The notes beneath the pieces are model-generated. The model had not been told where the DNA came from. It ran no database searches and saw nothing but the letters and a program-made list of their open reading frames with translations. Source: Hypsibius dujardini (Eukaryota > Tardigrada > Eutardigrada > Parachela > Hypsibiidae). From it: a DNA stretch of 24,579 nt. Below, piece by piece: positions 9,046 to 20,362 of this stretch; the first letter of the stretch is position 1; each line of letters starts with the position of its first letter. Location: assembly GCA_001579985.1 (NCBI GenBank), contig LRSR01009742.1, positions 1-24,579 of the forward strand, read 5' to 3'. A program made the translations under genes and the position numbers.

Positions 9046-10406
9046 ATGGCGTCCGAGTCGTATGCGAAAATGTACAGCGTCTGTCTCCTTCTTGCCCTGA
9101 CGACGCGGCAAACCCTCGGACAGATCTACGGACAGTCATCCGGAATACTCGGCAACACTGGGTCTGTAGAATTCGCCCATCAAAATCCGTCGCGTTCCTT
9201 TTTTTACATAAATAACAATAAATCCTATTCCTCTCCCGATGTAATTAAAGATTATTTCAAAATAAATACGATTTCTCGAGTTTAGTTCCCATTTACTATT
9301 TCGTTTCAGCTGTAATTAATTTTAGTTTATTAAAACGATAATTAGCTTTTTTCGACCACAGCTATGGTTCCAGTACCGGCAGTCTCTACGGCGGCGGCGG
9401 TCTGACCAGCGGTTACGGACAGACTGGCGGCTACGGTCAGACCGGACTCGGCCTCGGAGGCATCCAGTCCGGCGGGTACGGCTCCACGGGAGGCAGCCTT
9501 TACGGCCAGACGGGACTCCAGTCCGGTGGGTACGGCGGCGGCCTTCAGTCCGGCGGGTACGTCAACACCCGGCCGCTCTACTCCGGGTCCAGCAACTACG
9601 GCACCTCAGGTCTAGGCGGCAGCTACGGCTCCACCGGCCTCGGACTCGGTGGGTCGACCTACGGTGGCGGTCTCGGTGGGTCGACCTACGGTGGCGGACT
9701 CGGTGGGTCGACCTATGGAGGCGGTCTCGGTGGGTCGACCTACGGCGGGGGTCTCGGTGGGTCGACCTACGGCGGCGGACTGGGTTCGACCTACAGTGGC
9801 AGCGGACTCGGTCTGGGCAGCGGCCTGGGTCTTGGAATCGGTTCGGGCAGTCTGCTGTCCGGAGGTTACGGCGGCTCATCCGTCGGCTTAGGCGGATCGT
9901 ATGGCACCTCCGGCGGTTTGGGAGGCAGCTACGGATCAACCGGCTTAGGCTCGACTTACGGGTCATCCGGAATCTACAATGGCGGCGGTATTGGGGGCGG
10001 TATCTACGGATCGTCCGGTATTGGTGGGATCGGCGGGATCGGCAGTGGGTACGGTGGCATTGGGGGTGGTATCGGTTCCGGTTACGGTCAGACTGGTCTC
10101 GGTTCGAGCGGCATATACGGCGGTTCGGGGCTGGGTCTGTCAACTGGGCTGGGCTCGAGCTTCGGCGGTATTGGCGGAGGGTACGGCGGGGGACTCGGCG
10201 GTGGGTCGCTGTACGGCTCGACCGGTGGCGGCTACGGAGGCGGACTCGGTTCGGGGTACGGGAGCACCGGAGGGTACTCGATTAATCCGTATCAGTCGGG
10301 CATCTCGTCGGGCTACGGCCAACAGAGCAGCTACTTGTCCAGACCGATTACCAATTATGCCACATCTTCCGTCGGTGGGAGTTCCTACGGCCGACGCAGG
10401 AAGTAG
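9046..10406 (+). CDS. Secreted Gly/Ser/Tyr-rich repetitive structural protein
   Basis: Two exons, 9046-9161 and 9362-10406 (stop TAG), joined in phase 2 (ACTGG/GTCTGT donor, GACCACAG acceptor); about 386 residues. The N-terminus MASESYAKMYSVCLLLALTTRQTLG looks like a signal peptide; the second ATG (9070) gives a tidier one. The rest is low complexity, built from GYGS, GLGGSTYGGG, GGYGQTG and SGIYGGSG motifs, and ends SSYGRRRK. There are no cysteines after the signal region and no globular domain. This composition is typical of extracellular matrix, cuticle, glue or silk-like proteins that assemble through tyrosine/glycine contacts. No homologue is recognised, so the exact role is unknown. The 200-bp intron separates the secretion signal from the repetitive body, a common layout for such proteins. 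AATAAA at 10949 is a distant candidate poly(A) signal. Confidence 0.85.
9648..9782 (+). repeat. 27-bp coding repeat, 5 units (GGSTYGGGL)
   Basis: Five in-register 27-bp units in exon 2 of the Gly-rich gene, each encoding GGSTYGGGL with only synonymous differences. This indicates recent expansion by slippage or unequal exchange. A shortened sixth unit follows. Confidence 0.9.
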
Positions 10407-11565
10407 TCGGTCGTCCTCGTAATCTTATTCTTCGGGTTGAACTGCACTAATCGTGCAAGTAGAAACCTCACGTTTCTCAGGGAGCTTTTTATTATAGAGA
10501 TGTGGCGGGGTTTTTATAGAAACGACCAAGGATCTTTATTTTCTTTCATAAAATCAGCATTTTTGCTGCGTCTGCATCATTTTCCTCCTTCTTTTTGTTT
10601 ACAACACAAACTTTTATTCTCTTTCAGACAAAAAAGTGGTCTCTTTTAAAAGTCCCGACTCGTCAGTCCGAAAGGCGTCGCACTTAATTGATAATCCACC
10701 TCGCATTAAGACCACGCAGAAATCGCCAATAGAAACTCTTCACTTTTGTCTGGAAACTCTGTGGACCCGGCCGCGGACAAACAAAATTGAACCGGCGTGG
10801 TCCGTTGCTGCAGACTTGTAGCCGCAGCGACCCCTAGCGGCAACGTTTTAGGACGGCCCCCTCTGTTTACATGGACCGGATTTCATAATTTTTTTCAGCC
10901 TTAGAAATTCTTTGGTGACCAAAATTTCTGCCAAGTAAATCCTACAAAAATAAATAGCCAATGTTATAAAAACACAAGCTATTTTTTTTGTTTGCTTTAT
11001 GATCTCATTTTTTTTATTTTGAAACAGCGGATCAGCCAAAATGTTCTTTCTGTCTGGAAACTCTATCTCGCGCGCCATCTGTCGGCACACTTTAAGCTCT
11101 GTGGGCGGTGCCTGAGATACTGTTTTGAGACAAGTGATCCGATTTCCGGGTGGCCTGGTTAAAGATTTTTTCGACTTGCGAGGTGAGAGTGTCTATTCAA
11201 TGGCAGCATGGTCGGACTCACTCACTCTCTCTTCACGCTTTGGCTCACCACAGCCAATCAGGCACTCCGCAATCGCGAAGCACTCTGTTCCTTCTCGGAG
11301 TGAAAATCTGCAAAAATATCCACAACCGCGAAGCGCATTGCAATTCGGGCGAAATTCGGATGAGACAGAACAAAATTCGAACAAACTCTGACAGAACAAA
11401 ATTCGAACAAACTCTGACAGAACAAACTCACCTTGCAGAACGGAACAAATGTTATGGATTTGCGTGCTCGCAAGGCTGCTACAGCTGTTTCCTCCCGCGA
11501 GGTCCACAGCCCGTACCACCTTACTACTCCACGAACTCTCTTCGCACCAAGCAAACTTTCTCACC
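10407..11565. other. Intergenic between the Gly-rich and metalloprotease genes
   Basis: No gene supported. It includes the Gly-rich 3'UTR, a direct repeat of GTCTGGAAACTCT (about 10749 and 11053), and a GCGACCCCTAGCGGC motif near 10826 of a kind often seen in dispersed repeats. At about 11351-11430 there is a 26-bp tandem repeat (CAAAATTCGAACAAACTCTG core, 2-3 copies). The promoter of the metalloprotease should lie just upstream of 11566. Confidence 0.5.
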
Positions 11566-13474
11566 ATGACCAACCGGTCATTCATTTTGCTCGTCACAGT
11601 AACTCTTTTCGGGATCACCCACGGGATTCCGAGCGATTTTGGCAACCGCCACATAACCGCCATCAAAGCTTCCATTCTCCAACGTCTCGGCTACGATGAT
11701 TTCTCACGCTACGACATTGTCTGGCCGCAGCACTCCCTTCCGTCCCGTCACTCACGTTCGTCCGCCCCTTACGGTGGCCGCAACCTCGTGCTCGCCATGG
11801 ATCTGTTTGGGGACAAGATGGCCGCCTTCTTGCTGCCACAGAATCTGACCAGTGGACACTTTTCTTCCATGCAGTGGACGTCCCTGTCCGATGGAGTTTC
11901 CACCGAGGATGAATCCCTTTCTGATGTGGATTGGCAGTGTCATTATCGCGGGCGTGTGGAATTGTGCCGAAATGGAGTGTGCACGGAGGGCCGGACAGCG
12001 TTCAGTAATTGCGAGGACCAAGGTCTTCGCGGCTTCGTCATGGTCGCGGACGACGCGGTAGACATTCGACCGCTGCCCCGATTGATATGGAGTTTGATTC
12101 GGTATAGAAATTTATGCGAGTCCCCGAAGAGAAGAATCAATCAATCAATCAATCAATCGATCAATGAACTGAACAGCCGTGATAAAGTCATCTGAATACA
12201 ACCCGTCAATCAATCAATCAATGAGGTGAGCAGCCGTGTTAAAGTAATATATTACAATTCATCAATCAATCGACTGTGTGTCGATGGTTTAAATACCAGT
12301 AAGTGAGTTCACCAATCAATTGATGTTCGCCATACCAAAATTAAATTGATTAAATTCTCGGATTTAAACTTCTTCCTCCCGTGTGTACACTCCATCAGTG
12401 AGACAGAACTGCACTGAACTGTGTTCTGTCCAAAACGGATCAACGGCAATCAATCAATCACTGTACTAGATGAACTGAAGCGAACAGACTAATTCAACAG
12501 GTGGCGCCACACTGAACTGTGTCCTGTCCAATACGGATCTACCGCAATCAATCAATCAATCGACCACTGTACTAGATGAATTGAAGCGAACAGGCTAATT
12601 CAACAGGTGGCGTCTCTTTCTCCCTGTTTAATTAAGCCCGCCTCTCTTTGTAGCGAGGCAATCGGTGGATATTTGGCTATCAAACTAGAACCGACAAGGA
12701 TGTTTGATGGCTTCCATCCGCTCGCCGACAATGATGCAGACATTCTGCACCGCAGTACTGTGGAGCGTCCTCGTCTGTTCCCATCCACATGGCCATTTGT
12801 GCTGTCAGCGACGGGTAACGCCTACCGTTTCCGGCTCCACGACCCGCTATCCGCAGTCCCAACATCAGCGGACGTCGATTTTACCGACGATGATCTGCTA
12901 CTGGAAATTGCTGTCTTCATTGACCAAGCGATGACGAGTAAACTGAAGAAAGACCATCCCCGAAGCAAGGACCGCATCAACGTGGTGCTGTCCGCCTTTA
13001 ACGCCGTCCAGGTGCTGTACGACGACCCCTCGTTCGGGAACGTCCACGTGAGGATCTCAGTGAAGAAGCTGGTGTTCGACAAGACAGGCACGGCGGACAT
13101 CAAGGGCGACGGCCAGTCGGAAAGTTATCTGTACGACTTTTGCGAGCGATTCCAAGGACAGATGGGGAACCGAGATGACTGGGACATTGCGATCGCTCTG
13201 ACCGGATTGGATATTTATGGCGTACTTGCGGATATTAATACCGACACGGTGTACGCTGGATTGAAATTCAAGGAGGGGCGCGTCTACGGAGTGACTGGAC
13301 GTGAGTCCCTGCTGATTGGTTGTCTGCTTTCTGCTTGCCACTTGTTTGTCTGCCTGCCTGGTTACCGTGTCTGCCAGTCAGTATATCTGTGTGCTTGTCT
13401 TTCGATGTCCCTCATCTGTCTTTCTATATGTCTGTCTGTCTGTCTCTCTCTCTGTCTGTCTCTCTGTCTGTCTC

Positions 13475-13511
<37 letters not shown>

Positions 13512-14080
13512 TTGTTGGTTTGTCTGCCTGCCTGCCTGCCTGCTTTTCTATTTGTTTTTGTTTTTTTTGTCTTTCTGATTGCTTGTCTCTCTGCTCTGTT
13601 TGCCTGCCTGTCCATTGTCTGTTTTTCTGCCCATTTTGCTGATCGTTTGGCCTTTTTTCCCTCTTTTCAATCTGATTTTTTTTGCATTTTCAGTTTCTTT
13701 CACCGGTGGACTGTGCAGGAACAAACGCAACTGCGTTCTGGCTGAGTTCTCCAAGGGGTTGGGTAACGTTGACACAATTGCCCATGAGGTAAAACGTTTC
13801 CCATCGTATTTTATGGTTCAACATCTGTGTCTGGTTTTGGTTCTCCAGATCAGTGATAGTGTATTTCTTTCCACTCACATAGATTGGACATGTCCTCGGA
13901 ATGAACCATGACGGCGCCGCCGGCAACAGCTGCGACAGTGCCGCCGGTAAAATCATGTCCCTCAGTTCGGCCAAGCCGCGTCAGGGATGGTCGGCGTGCA
14001 GTGTGGAAAGTTTCACTGACCTCCTGCGGCAGGGAAAGGGTGACTGTCTGGCACACATCGCACCGGAATCTGTGATTTAA
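11566..14080 (+). CDS. Secreted ADAMTS-type (M12B reprolysin) zinc metalloprotease, catalytic domain only
   Basis: Four exons: 11566-12101, 12654-13300, 13694-13788, 13883-14080 (stop TAA), phases 2, 1, 0; 491 residues. The start ATG has a CACC context and opens a signal peptide (MTNRSFILLVTVTLFGITHG). Residues ~20-175 resemble an ADAM/ADAMTS prodomain (LVLAMDLFGDKMAAFLLPQN, CHYRGRV, SNCEDQGLRGFVMV). The catalytic domain has LLLEIAVFIDQAM, INVVLSAFNAVQVLYDDPSFG, WDIAIALTGLDIYG, GGLCRNKRNCV, the zinc motif HEIGHVLGMNHD (425-436; H425, H429, H435 ligands, E426 catalytic) and a Met-turn at KIMS. It ends at GWSACSVESFTDLLRQGKGDCL plus a short tail. No disintegrin, thrombospondin or cysteine-rich domain follows before the stop, as in compact secreted proteases of ticks and other invertebrates. 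The third intron splits the zinc motif between E426 and I427. Substrate unknown. Confidence 0.9.
12128..12613. repeat. ATTG/AATC-rich tandem repeats in metalloprotease intron 1
   Basis: AATC tetranucleotide runs (12136-12160, 12206-12222, 12546-12562) alternate with imperfect repeats containing AGCAGCCGTG or ACAGCCGTG. At 12412-12612 lies a two-copy tandem duplication of about 98-103 bp starting CACTGAACTGTGT and ending AACAGGTGGCG. The second copy ends 40 bp before the exon 2 acceptor. Confidence 0.85.
13425..13620. repeat. (CTGT)n/(CTGC)n microsatellite in metalloprotease intron 2
   Basis: Degenerate CTGT and CTGCCTGC runs occupy most of the intron at 13301-13693. The frame of exon 2 stays open through the repeat, so the exon appears to continue, but homology and the GTGAGT donor place its end at 13300. 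Confidence 0.9.
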
Positions 14081-14812
14081 CTAGGGGAAGCTAAGGATCG
14101 GAATACTCATTACGGTGCTCATTGTGTCTGATCGTTCAACATTCTCCCCAACCTGTCTTTGACAGACAAACAGACAGAGACACACAGACACACAGGCAGG
14201 CAGCCAGACAGGCAGGCAGGCAGGCAGGCAGACAGACAGACAGGCAGGCAGGCAGACAGACAGGCAGGCAGACAGACAGACCGGCAGACAGACAGACAGA
14301 CCATTAGGCAGACAGACAGACAGACATACACACAGACAGACACACATACAGACCATTAGGCAGACAGACAGTCATACACCCGTTGTATTCGCCCAAATAA
14401 TATCAATGTTCCACTTGCAGGGAACTTCTACCCAGTGTCTGTCAGTGTGTTGTAGCCCTTGCACGCACAGTCTTTCTCTAGCATGATAACGAATCTTGAT
14501 TTCCAATGTGTAAAGTATTTTCCACTTTAGTCATATCCATCGCAAGAAAACTACATAAACTGAGAACAACTAACGAGATTTGACTGAAGATTGAAAAGCT
14601 AGTCCTTAGCGCGTTTTTCGACCCACAAACAATATCATTTTCCTGAAAATAATTTTAAAAAAAATTATTGATATTGACAATTAATTTTGTTTTCTCGAAA
14701 AAAATTGCAAACGACTGGTTTTTAAATCGTTTGTCTCAAGGGCGCATGTCATGGATGTGCATTGCCAAATCATGCGCAGAAAATTAGAATAACAAAGACG
14801 TTTGAGGTGGTC
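14081..14812. other. Spacer between convergent metalloprotease and TRPA genes
   Basis: Both 3'UTRs lie here. A (CAGA)n/(CAGG)n microsatellite fills about 14160-14375. Beyond it is AT-rich unique sequence with no ORF; no AATAAA was found for either gene. Confidence 0.6.
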
Positions 14813-15375
14813 CTAGTCATATCGCGACGACATTGAAAGGGGATTTTGATTAGCGAAGCGTCGCCGATTCCGCAGCAACCGGGCCTTGGCCTTGCGCTTC
14901 TCCCTTATTCTCTCAGAGGGCCTCCGCGGGACGCTTTCCTTGACGGAAGACGCTGCAAAGGCAGAGCCTTCGTCGTTGTCGTCAGCCACGGCTGAGGCCT
15001 GATCGGACCGGCTCAAAAGTTGCAGCACCATAGTCTTCAGTTCAGACAAATCCACGTCTTGCTGTTTCAGCCTAATTGAGAGATCGAGCGTGTATGAACA
15101 AATTCCCAACAACCGACGGTAGTACCAAACCACAGATATAAAACCAAACACCGATCCGTTACCGTTTGTTCAATTTCTTTAAGCTTTCTTGAGTTTCTGA
15201 CGTTCGTGACAGGCCTTCACGGTCGTCCAAATCGCCGAGGTTACCAGTGAAAATGGGCTGCCGAATTCCGCCGGACTGCAACCATCGTGCCAACTGGAAA
15301 TTTAAACAAATTGTCCCTACCGGACTTGTAACGCATGCGCTCTTGGACGAAACAGTAAATCTCCAAAACTAAATG

Positions 15376-15420
<45 letters not shown>

Positions 15421-16306
15421 GCGTGTAGGTCTGTCTGTCTGTCTGCGTGTATGTCTGTCTGTCTCTCTATCTGTCTGCATGTATGTATGTCTGTCTGCAT
15501 GTCTGTCTGTCTGCATGTCTGTCTGTCTGCATGCCTGTCTGTCTGCATGTCTGTTTGTTTGTCTATCTGTCTATCAAGATAAATGCTTTGTAATATAAGT
15601 AGGTCTTGCTGTTGCTCCTGGTACCCTTGATCTTCTTCATCTGCCTTACCCAAGTCCGGAAGTCCAACCGGGCTCCCGGATAGACGCGATGACTCTTGCT
15701 TTGCTCCTGAAGTTTCTGCAAGTATCTCGATGGAAAGAGTTTCTCTAACGACTCATGTAGGTAGACCTGCATTTCAAGCCGCAGGGACGCAGCATTGGCT
15801 TGAATTGTCTAATAACCGATACAACGTACATTTATCCGTAGAATAAGAAAAGAAACAGACAGAATACTGTACTTACTGCCAAGTCGCCGATTGCCAAACC
15901 GGTCTAGAGAAAGAAAAACGATCGGTCAATTTTCACAGCCATTCAAGAAAGCCTTGACGAACACAAGTAATATGAAAATTGCATGTACAAGAAGGTTGTG
16001 CAAAAGAATCGGCATCAACATGAGGAAGATAGCGTAGAACAGGAAAGACAGCAGCGGGTACTCCAGCATTCCGTCCATCAGTGGATAGATGAAATCATTA
16101 TTTGCTTCCAGGTCGCCGACGGTCATGGCGCCTATTCGCAGCGCTGAGTTGGTCACGCCCGCAAATGGAGTTTTTATTTTGTCCGCATTCAAATCCGGCT
16201 GCTTATAGAAAAGAGAATGCCGTTAATTGGTGAACTATGTCAGTACTGGGAACCCATGTTCGCATGCAGTGCCAGATAGCCAGGCAGGCAGCCAGGCAGC
16301 AAGCCA

Positions 16307-16341
<35 letters not shown>

Positions 16342-16355
16342 GGACAGACAGACAT

Positions 16356-16398
<43 letters not shown>

Positions 16399-16417
16399 TA
16401 CAGACAGACATACAGAC

Positions 16418-16471
<54 letters not shown>

Positions 16472-17107
16472 GTAGATAGGTAGAGAGGCTAGCAAACAGG
16501 GAGACAGACAGGTCACGTGAGTCTTAGCTTGTGGACGTACATTGCGTTGATAAAATGCGGTGATGTTTGGAAAGATGTATGACTGGAAAAGTGTGGAGAA
16601 GGTTGCGGTAAAGGCTGCGGTAAGGAGAAAGAAGAAGAGCGACACCCGAATGAAGGTGTTCAAGGTGCAGAAGAACATAAATGAGTAGATTCCAAAGGTT
16701 CCAAACCTTTACAATCAATAAGTGAACTATGCTAGCTGAGTATCGTAAAAATGGAATGGCGCACTGAACCCGGGACTTACGGCCGGCAAAGGCGGAGTAG
16801 GTTGAACCACGCCAGGAATATGGCTACGGCTCCCAACTGGTAAGTGTATGGACCCTAAACATAAACGTCAACGAATTCCATGAGCATGTTTCAGCGGCAA
16901 GATTCGGTACTTACAATTTCCTTCAGCCAATTATCCTGACAGAAACAGTACATGAAACCTCCACAGCTCATGAAGAGCAGTATTCCGGTATAGTTCATCC
17001 ATCGCAAAAAGTACCGATAGCCCTGAAATTCAGACGAACAATAATCAGACCGAGGAGCGAAGCGAGGAAGTCCTCTCAGTTTCAGTGCTGTGGTTGAATA
17101 TCGAGCA

Positions 17108-17142
<35 letters not shown>

Positions 17143-20100
17143 GTCTGTCTGTCTCTGTCTGTCTATCTGTGTCTGTCTGTCTATCTGTTTCTGTCTGTCC
17201 GTCTCTGTCTGTCTGTCTGTCTGTCTATCTGTCTGTTTGTCTATCTATTTCTGTCTGTCCGTCTCTGTCTGTCTGTCTATCTGTGTCTGTCTGTTTGTCT
17301 GTCTATCTGTGTCTGTCTGTCTGTCACAGTCATGAGCGGGTAATCACATTGAGTACTCGCATATGATTGGCCAGTGTAGTCTAGGGCGCCCTACCCTTCG
17401 GACTACAGTGTATGTATATCAAGCTCGAGCGTTGCCGAAGATGAACGTCTGAATGCTTCAGAGATTGGCTCTCAATAAACGATAAAATGTGTTCGTTCTC
17501 AGGCCTAGTAAGAAATACTTGAACCTAAGGCATCAGTTCTGTTTCCGCAAAACAATTGATTGAGTTCCTCGGTCTTTCCATCGATCGCATCGATTGCTAG
17601 TTATGAGGATTATATCTATAGTGTATCACCTCAATCTTCATACGATGGCCTATGAATGTCTGACGAGGGAGCAGTGCAAAACGGAAATTACAGCTGCACT
17701 CACTTGCGAACGTTGTTCCGCTAGCTCCTTCAGGAACATCACGGCCAAGGACAATCCCAGAATTCCGAGCGAAGCATCACTTTCAAATCTCTCCGCGTCG
17801 GTGAAAGCCCGTTTCTGCAAGTCCTCGAAGTCCGTTTGGTTCAAGTACAATGGACTGTTTAGCTCAACGTTTCTGTAGGACTTGCGCAGAAGATACGGCC
17901 TCAAGTTGGACTCCACGGCGGACATCATGACGTAGCTCAAGAGTGCGACGCAGATCAGGTTGGACACCATGATGAAGCCTGTAAGGAAATTCCCCGTAGA
18001 CTTATTCCGTTCGGCTGCCAAATCCAAAGGAGGAAATTTTTTTTCTAAAAAAAACCAACTGACCAGAGCAGTACATCCCGTAAGTGACCCTGTGACACAT
18101 TTGAATAAGCAAGATTTTCCCAGTGCGGTAATTGTTCATTCATCTACAAAAATGTACGCTCCCGATCTGAAGGCTCGATTATGCCACGCCCCCGATGATT
18201 CACATCAAGCTTCAGCGGATCGTTCAATTCCGTTCACTTGTTCGTGATTGGCCCGCTGGTTTTTGCCTGGCAAGCTACGCTACCTTGCTTGATTGAAATA
18301 ATCGTTTCGATTTCAAAATTTTCAAGTCAATAAAGTTGAATTGAATCTGAATGAACAACCAAGCGAGCGACGGAACGTGTTTTCGGGCCGGACCTAAAAT
18401 CGACCCTTGAAATCGGGAGCGTAAATTATTGCTCTTGGAGTAACGACTTGCCATTTTCGTTCCAGGAATGCGGTGCAGACAGGGTGAGCTAACAAATCAC
18501 TCCTCCTTAGCGAAGCCATTAGCTGTTTGTGTTAGGCCGGATGCAAAAAGATTACTTTCAATACTAGTGGTCATTGTCGGTGGAAAGCATTCACCGTCAA
18601 AGAGAACGCTACATACTTTCATTGCTCGCATCGGTTCGCGGTATCGGGCGGGCACCTTTTCCGAATGCTCCAGTGGATGGAGGATGCTGAAGTCGTAGCT
18701 AATCTGAATACCAACAGCATTTGCGATAAGACCAAAACAGAACATAGTAAAACAGAACAGAACAGAACAGAGCGCTACAGAACAGAACAGAATATGATAA
18801 AACTACACAAAGCACAACAGAACAGAACAGCACAGAACAGAGCACTACAGAACAGAACAGAATATGATAAAACAACACAAAGCACAACAGAACAAAACAG
18901 AACAGAACAGAGAACAACAGAACAGAGTGGAACGGAACGGAACGGAACAGAACAAAACAGGATAGAGCGGGATGAAACAGAACAGAACAGAACTGCACAG
19001 GACAAGCCTAACTGAACGGATAGAACAGGAAAACAGAGCGGAACGATTGGTGCGGAAGACAACAACGGGTTGCACATATATTATTTAAACATGGTGTGAA
19101 AACTTTCGCATGTCTGAATGCTTAAGTCCCGCTCATGGTTTTCTCCGCCATCGAGTGTTTGTGATTGCGTCCTTCATATGAACTATCCAATACTAAAGAT
19201 CGGTGATCTCGTACAGCATTGACTTACGTAAGAATAGCCCGGTTGATTGCTGTTCCTTTTCTTCAAGCAGCGATCTAGGCATTTCTGTAAATTAGAAGCT
19301 TTAATAAACCGTATACAGCTGTAGTAAACACTTGGCTGGATGCGTTTGTCTTTCCCATCCCTTACAGTCATGACGTCTGGAAGATGGGCTATCAAGCCAA
19401 GGACCACACTGCCTGCGGAACAAAAAAAGAACCGTGAACAACTAATTCAGAGGGCGTATATAGTTTGCTTTAAAAGCCGTATCATAAACACCGTATTCTA
19501 TGGAGGGTTGTATGATGATGCTCTTCCAGTTATTGCGACTGGTCACGAAAGCAAGAGCGGCTCGTTCGTTTTTATGCAGTATCGCCCAGTCCATGGGTGT
19601 GCGACCGTAAGCGTCTTCCTTGATCTTAGCGCCGATGTCCAGCAAGTACCGAACCGTTTCGGCTGCATCATTCGTTGCTGCCAGATGAAGAGCTGTACTC
19701 TGTAGAAAGGGCAGACTTTTAAACCCACCCAGACACTGGAAGTCTCTAAAACGAACCGTTCGAACGAACGAATGAACGGTCTCTAAAACGAACCGTTCGA
19801 ACGAACGAACGGTCTAAAACGAACCATTCGAACGAAAAAACGAACGGTCTCTAAAACGAACCGTTCGAATAAACAAACGAACGGTCTCTAAAACGAACCG
19901 TTCGAATAAACAAACGAACGGTCTCTAAAACGAACCGTTCGAACGAACAACGAACGGTCTCTAAAACGAACCACAAACGGTCTCTAAAACGAACCGTTCG
20001 TTTGTCAGTCCAACTTAACTCCAACTTCACGCCGTTCTTAATTCACGGTCTACTTTACGCACTCTCGCATTAATTGAAATATTGACGGATTTTGGATCTG

Positions 20101-20261
20101 GTGACTGAAGATTGAAGATGGCGTTTTGCTTTCACGAAAAAAAGCGGCGTAAGAAAGGTGATTGGGTCAGACCCAATTTCACGCCGTGAATTAGGGCGTG
20201 AATTAAGAACGGCGCGAAGTTGGGACGCCGTGGTTCTTAACGCTTTTCGGTGAATGATCTC

Positions 20262-20300
<39 letters not shown>

Positions 20301-20323
20301 GGGTTTCCGGTTTCGGGTTACCG

Positions 20324-20362
<39 letters not shown>

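Noticed and set aside
9562-10143. Long arginine-rich frame on the minus strand opposite the Gly-rich gene
   Set aside because: A shadow of GC-rich glycine codons; the plus-strand frame has a signal peptide, matching splice phase and synonymous repeat variation.
13301-13578. Extension of the metalloprotease exon into a CLSVCLSV tail
   Set aside because: The reading frame passes a GTGAGT donor into a CTGT microsatellite, while family homology resumes at the exon starting 13694.
17374-17406. Small hairpin TGTAGTC...GACTACA in a TRPA intron as an RNA gene
   Set aside because: Stem of about 7 bp only, with no further structure or second copy in the window.
18726-19035. Open frames TEQNRTEQ and, on the other strand, [10 protein letters not shown]
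   Set aside because: Products of the ACAGA pentamer repeat inside a TRPA intron.
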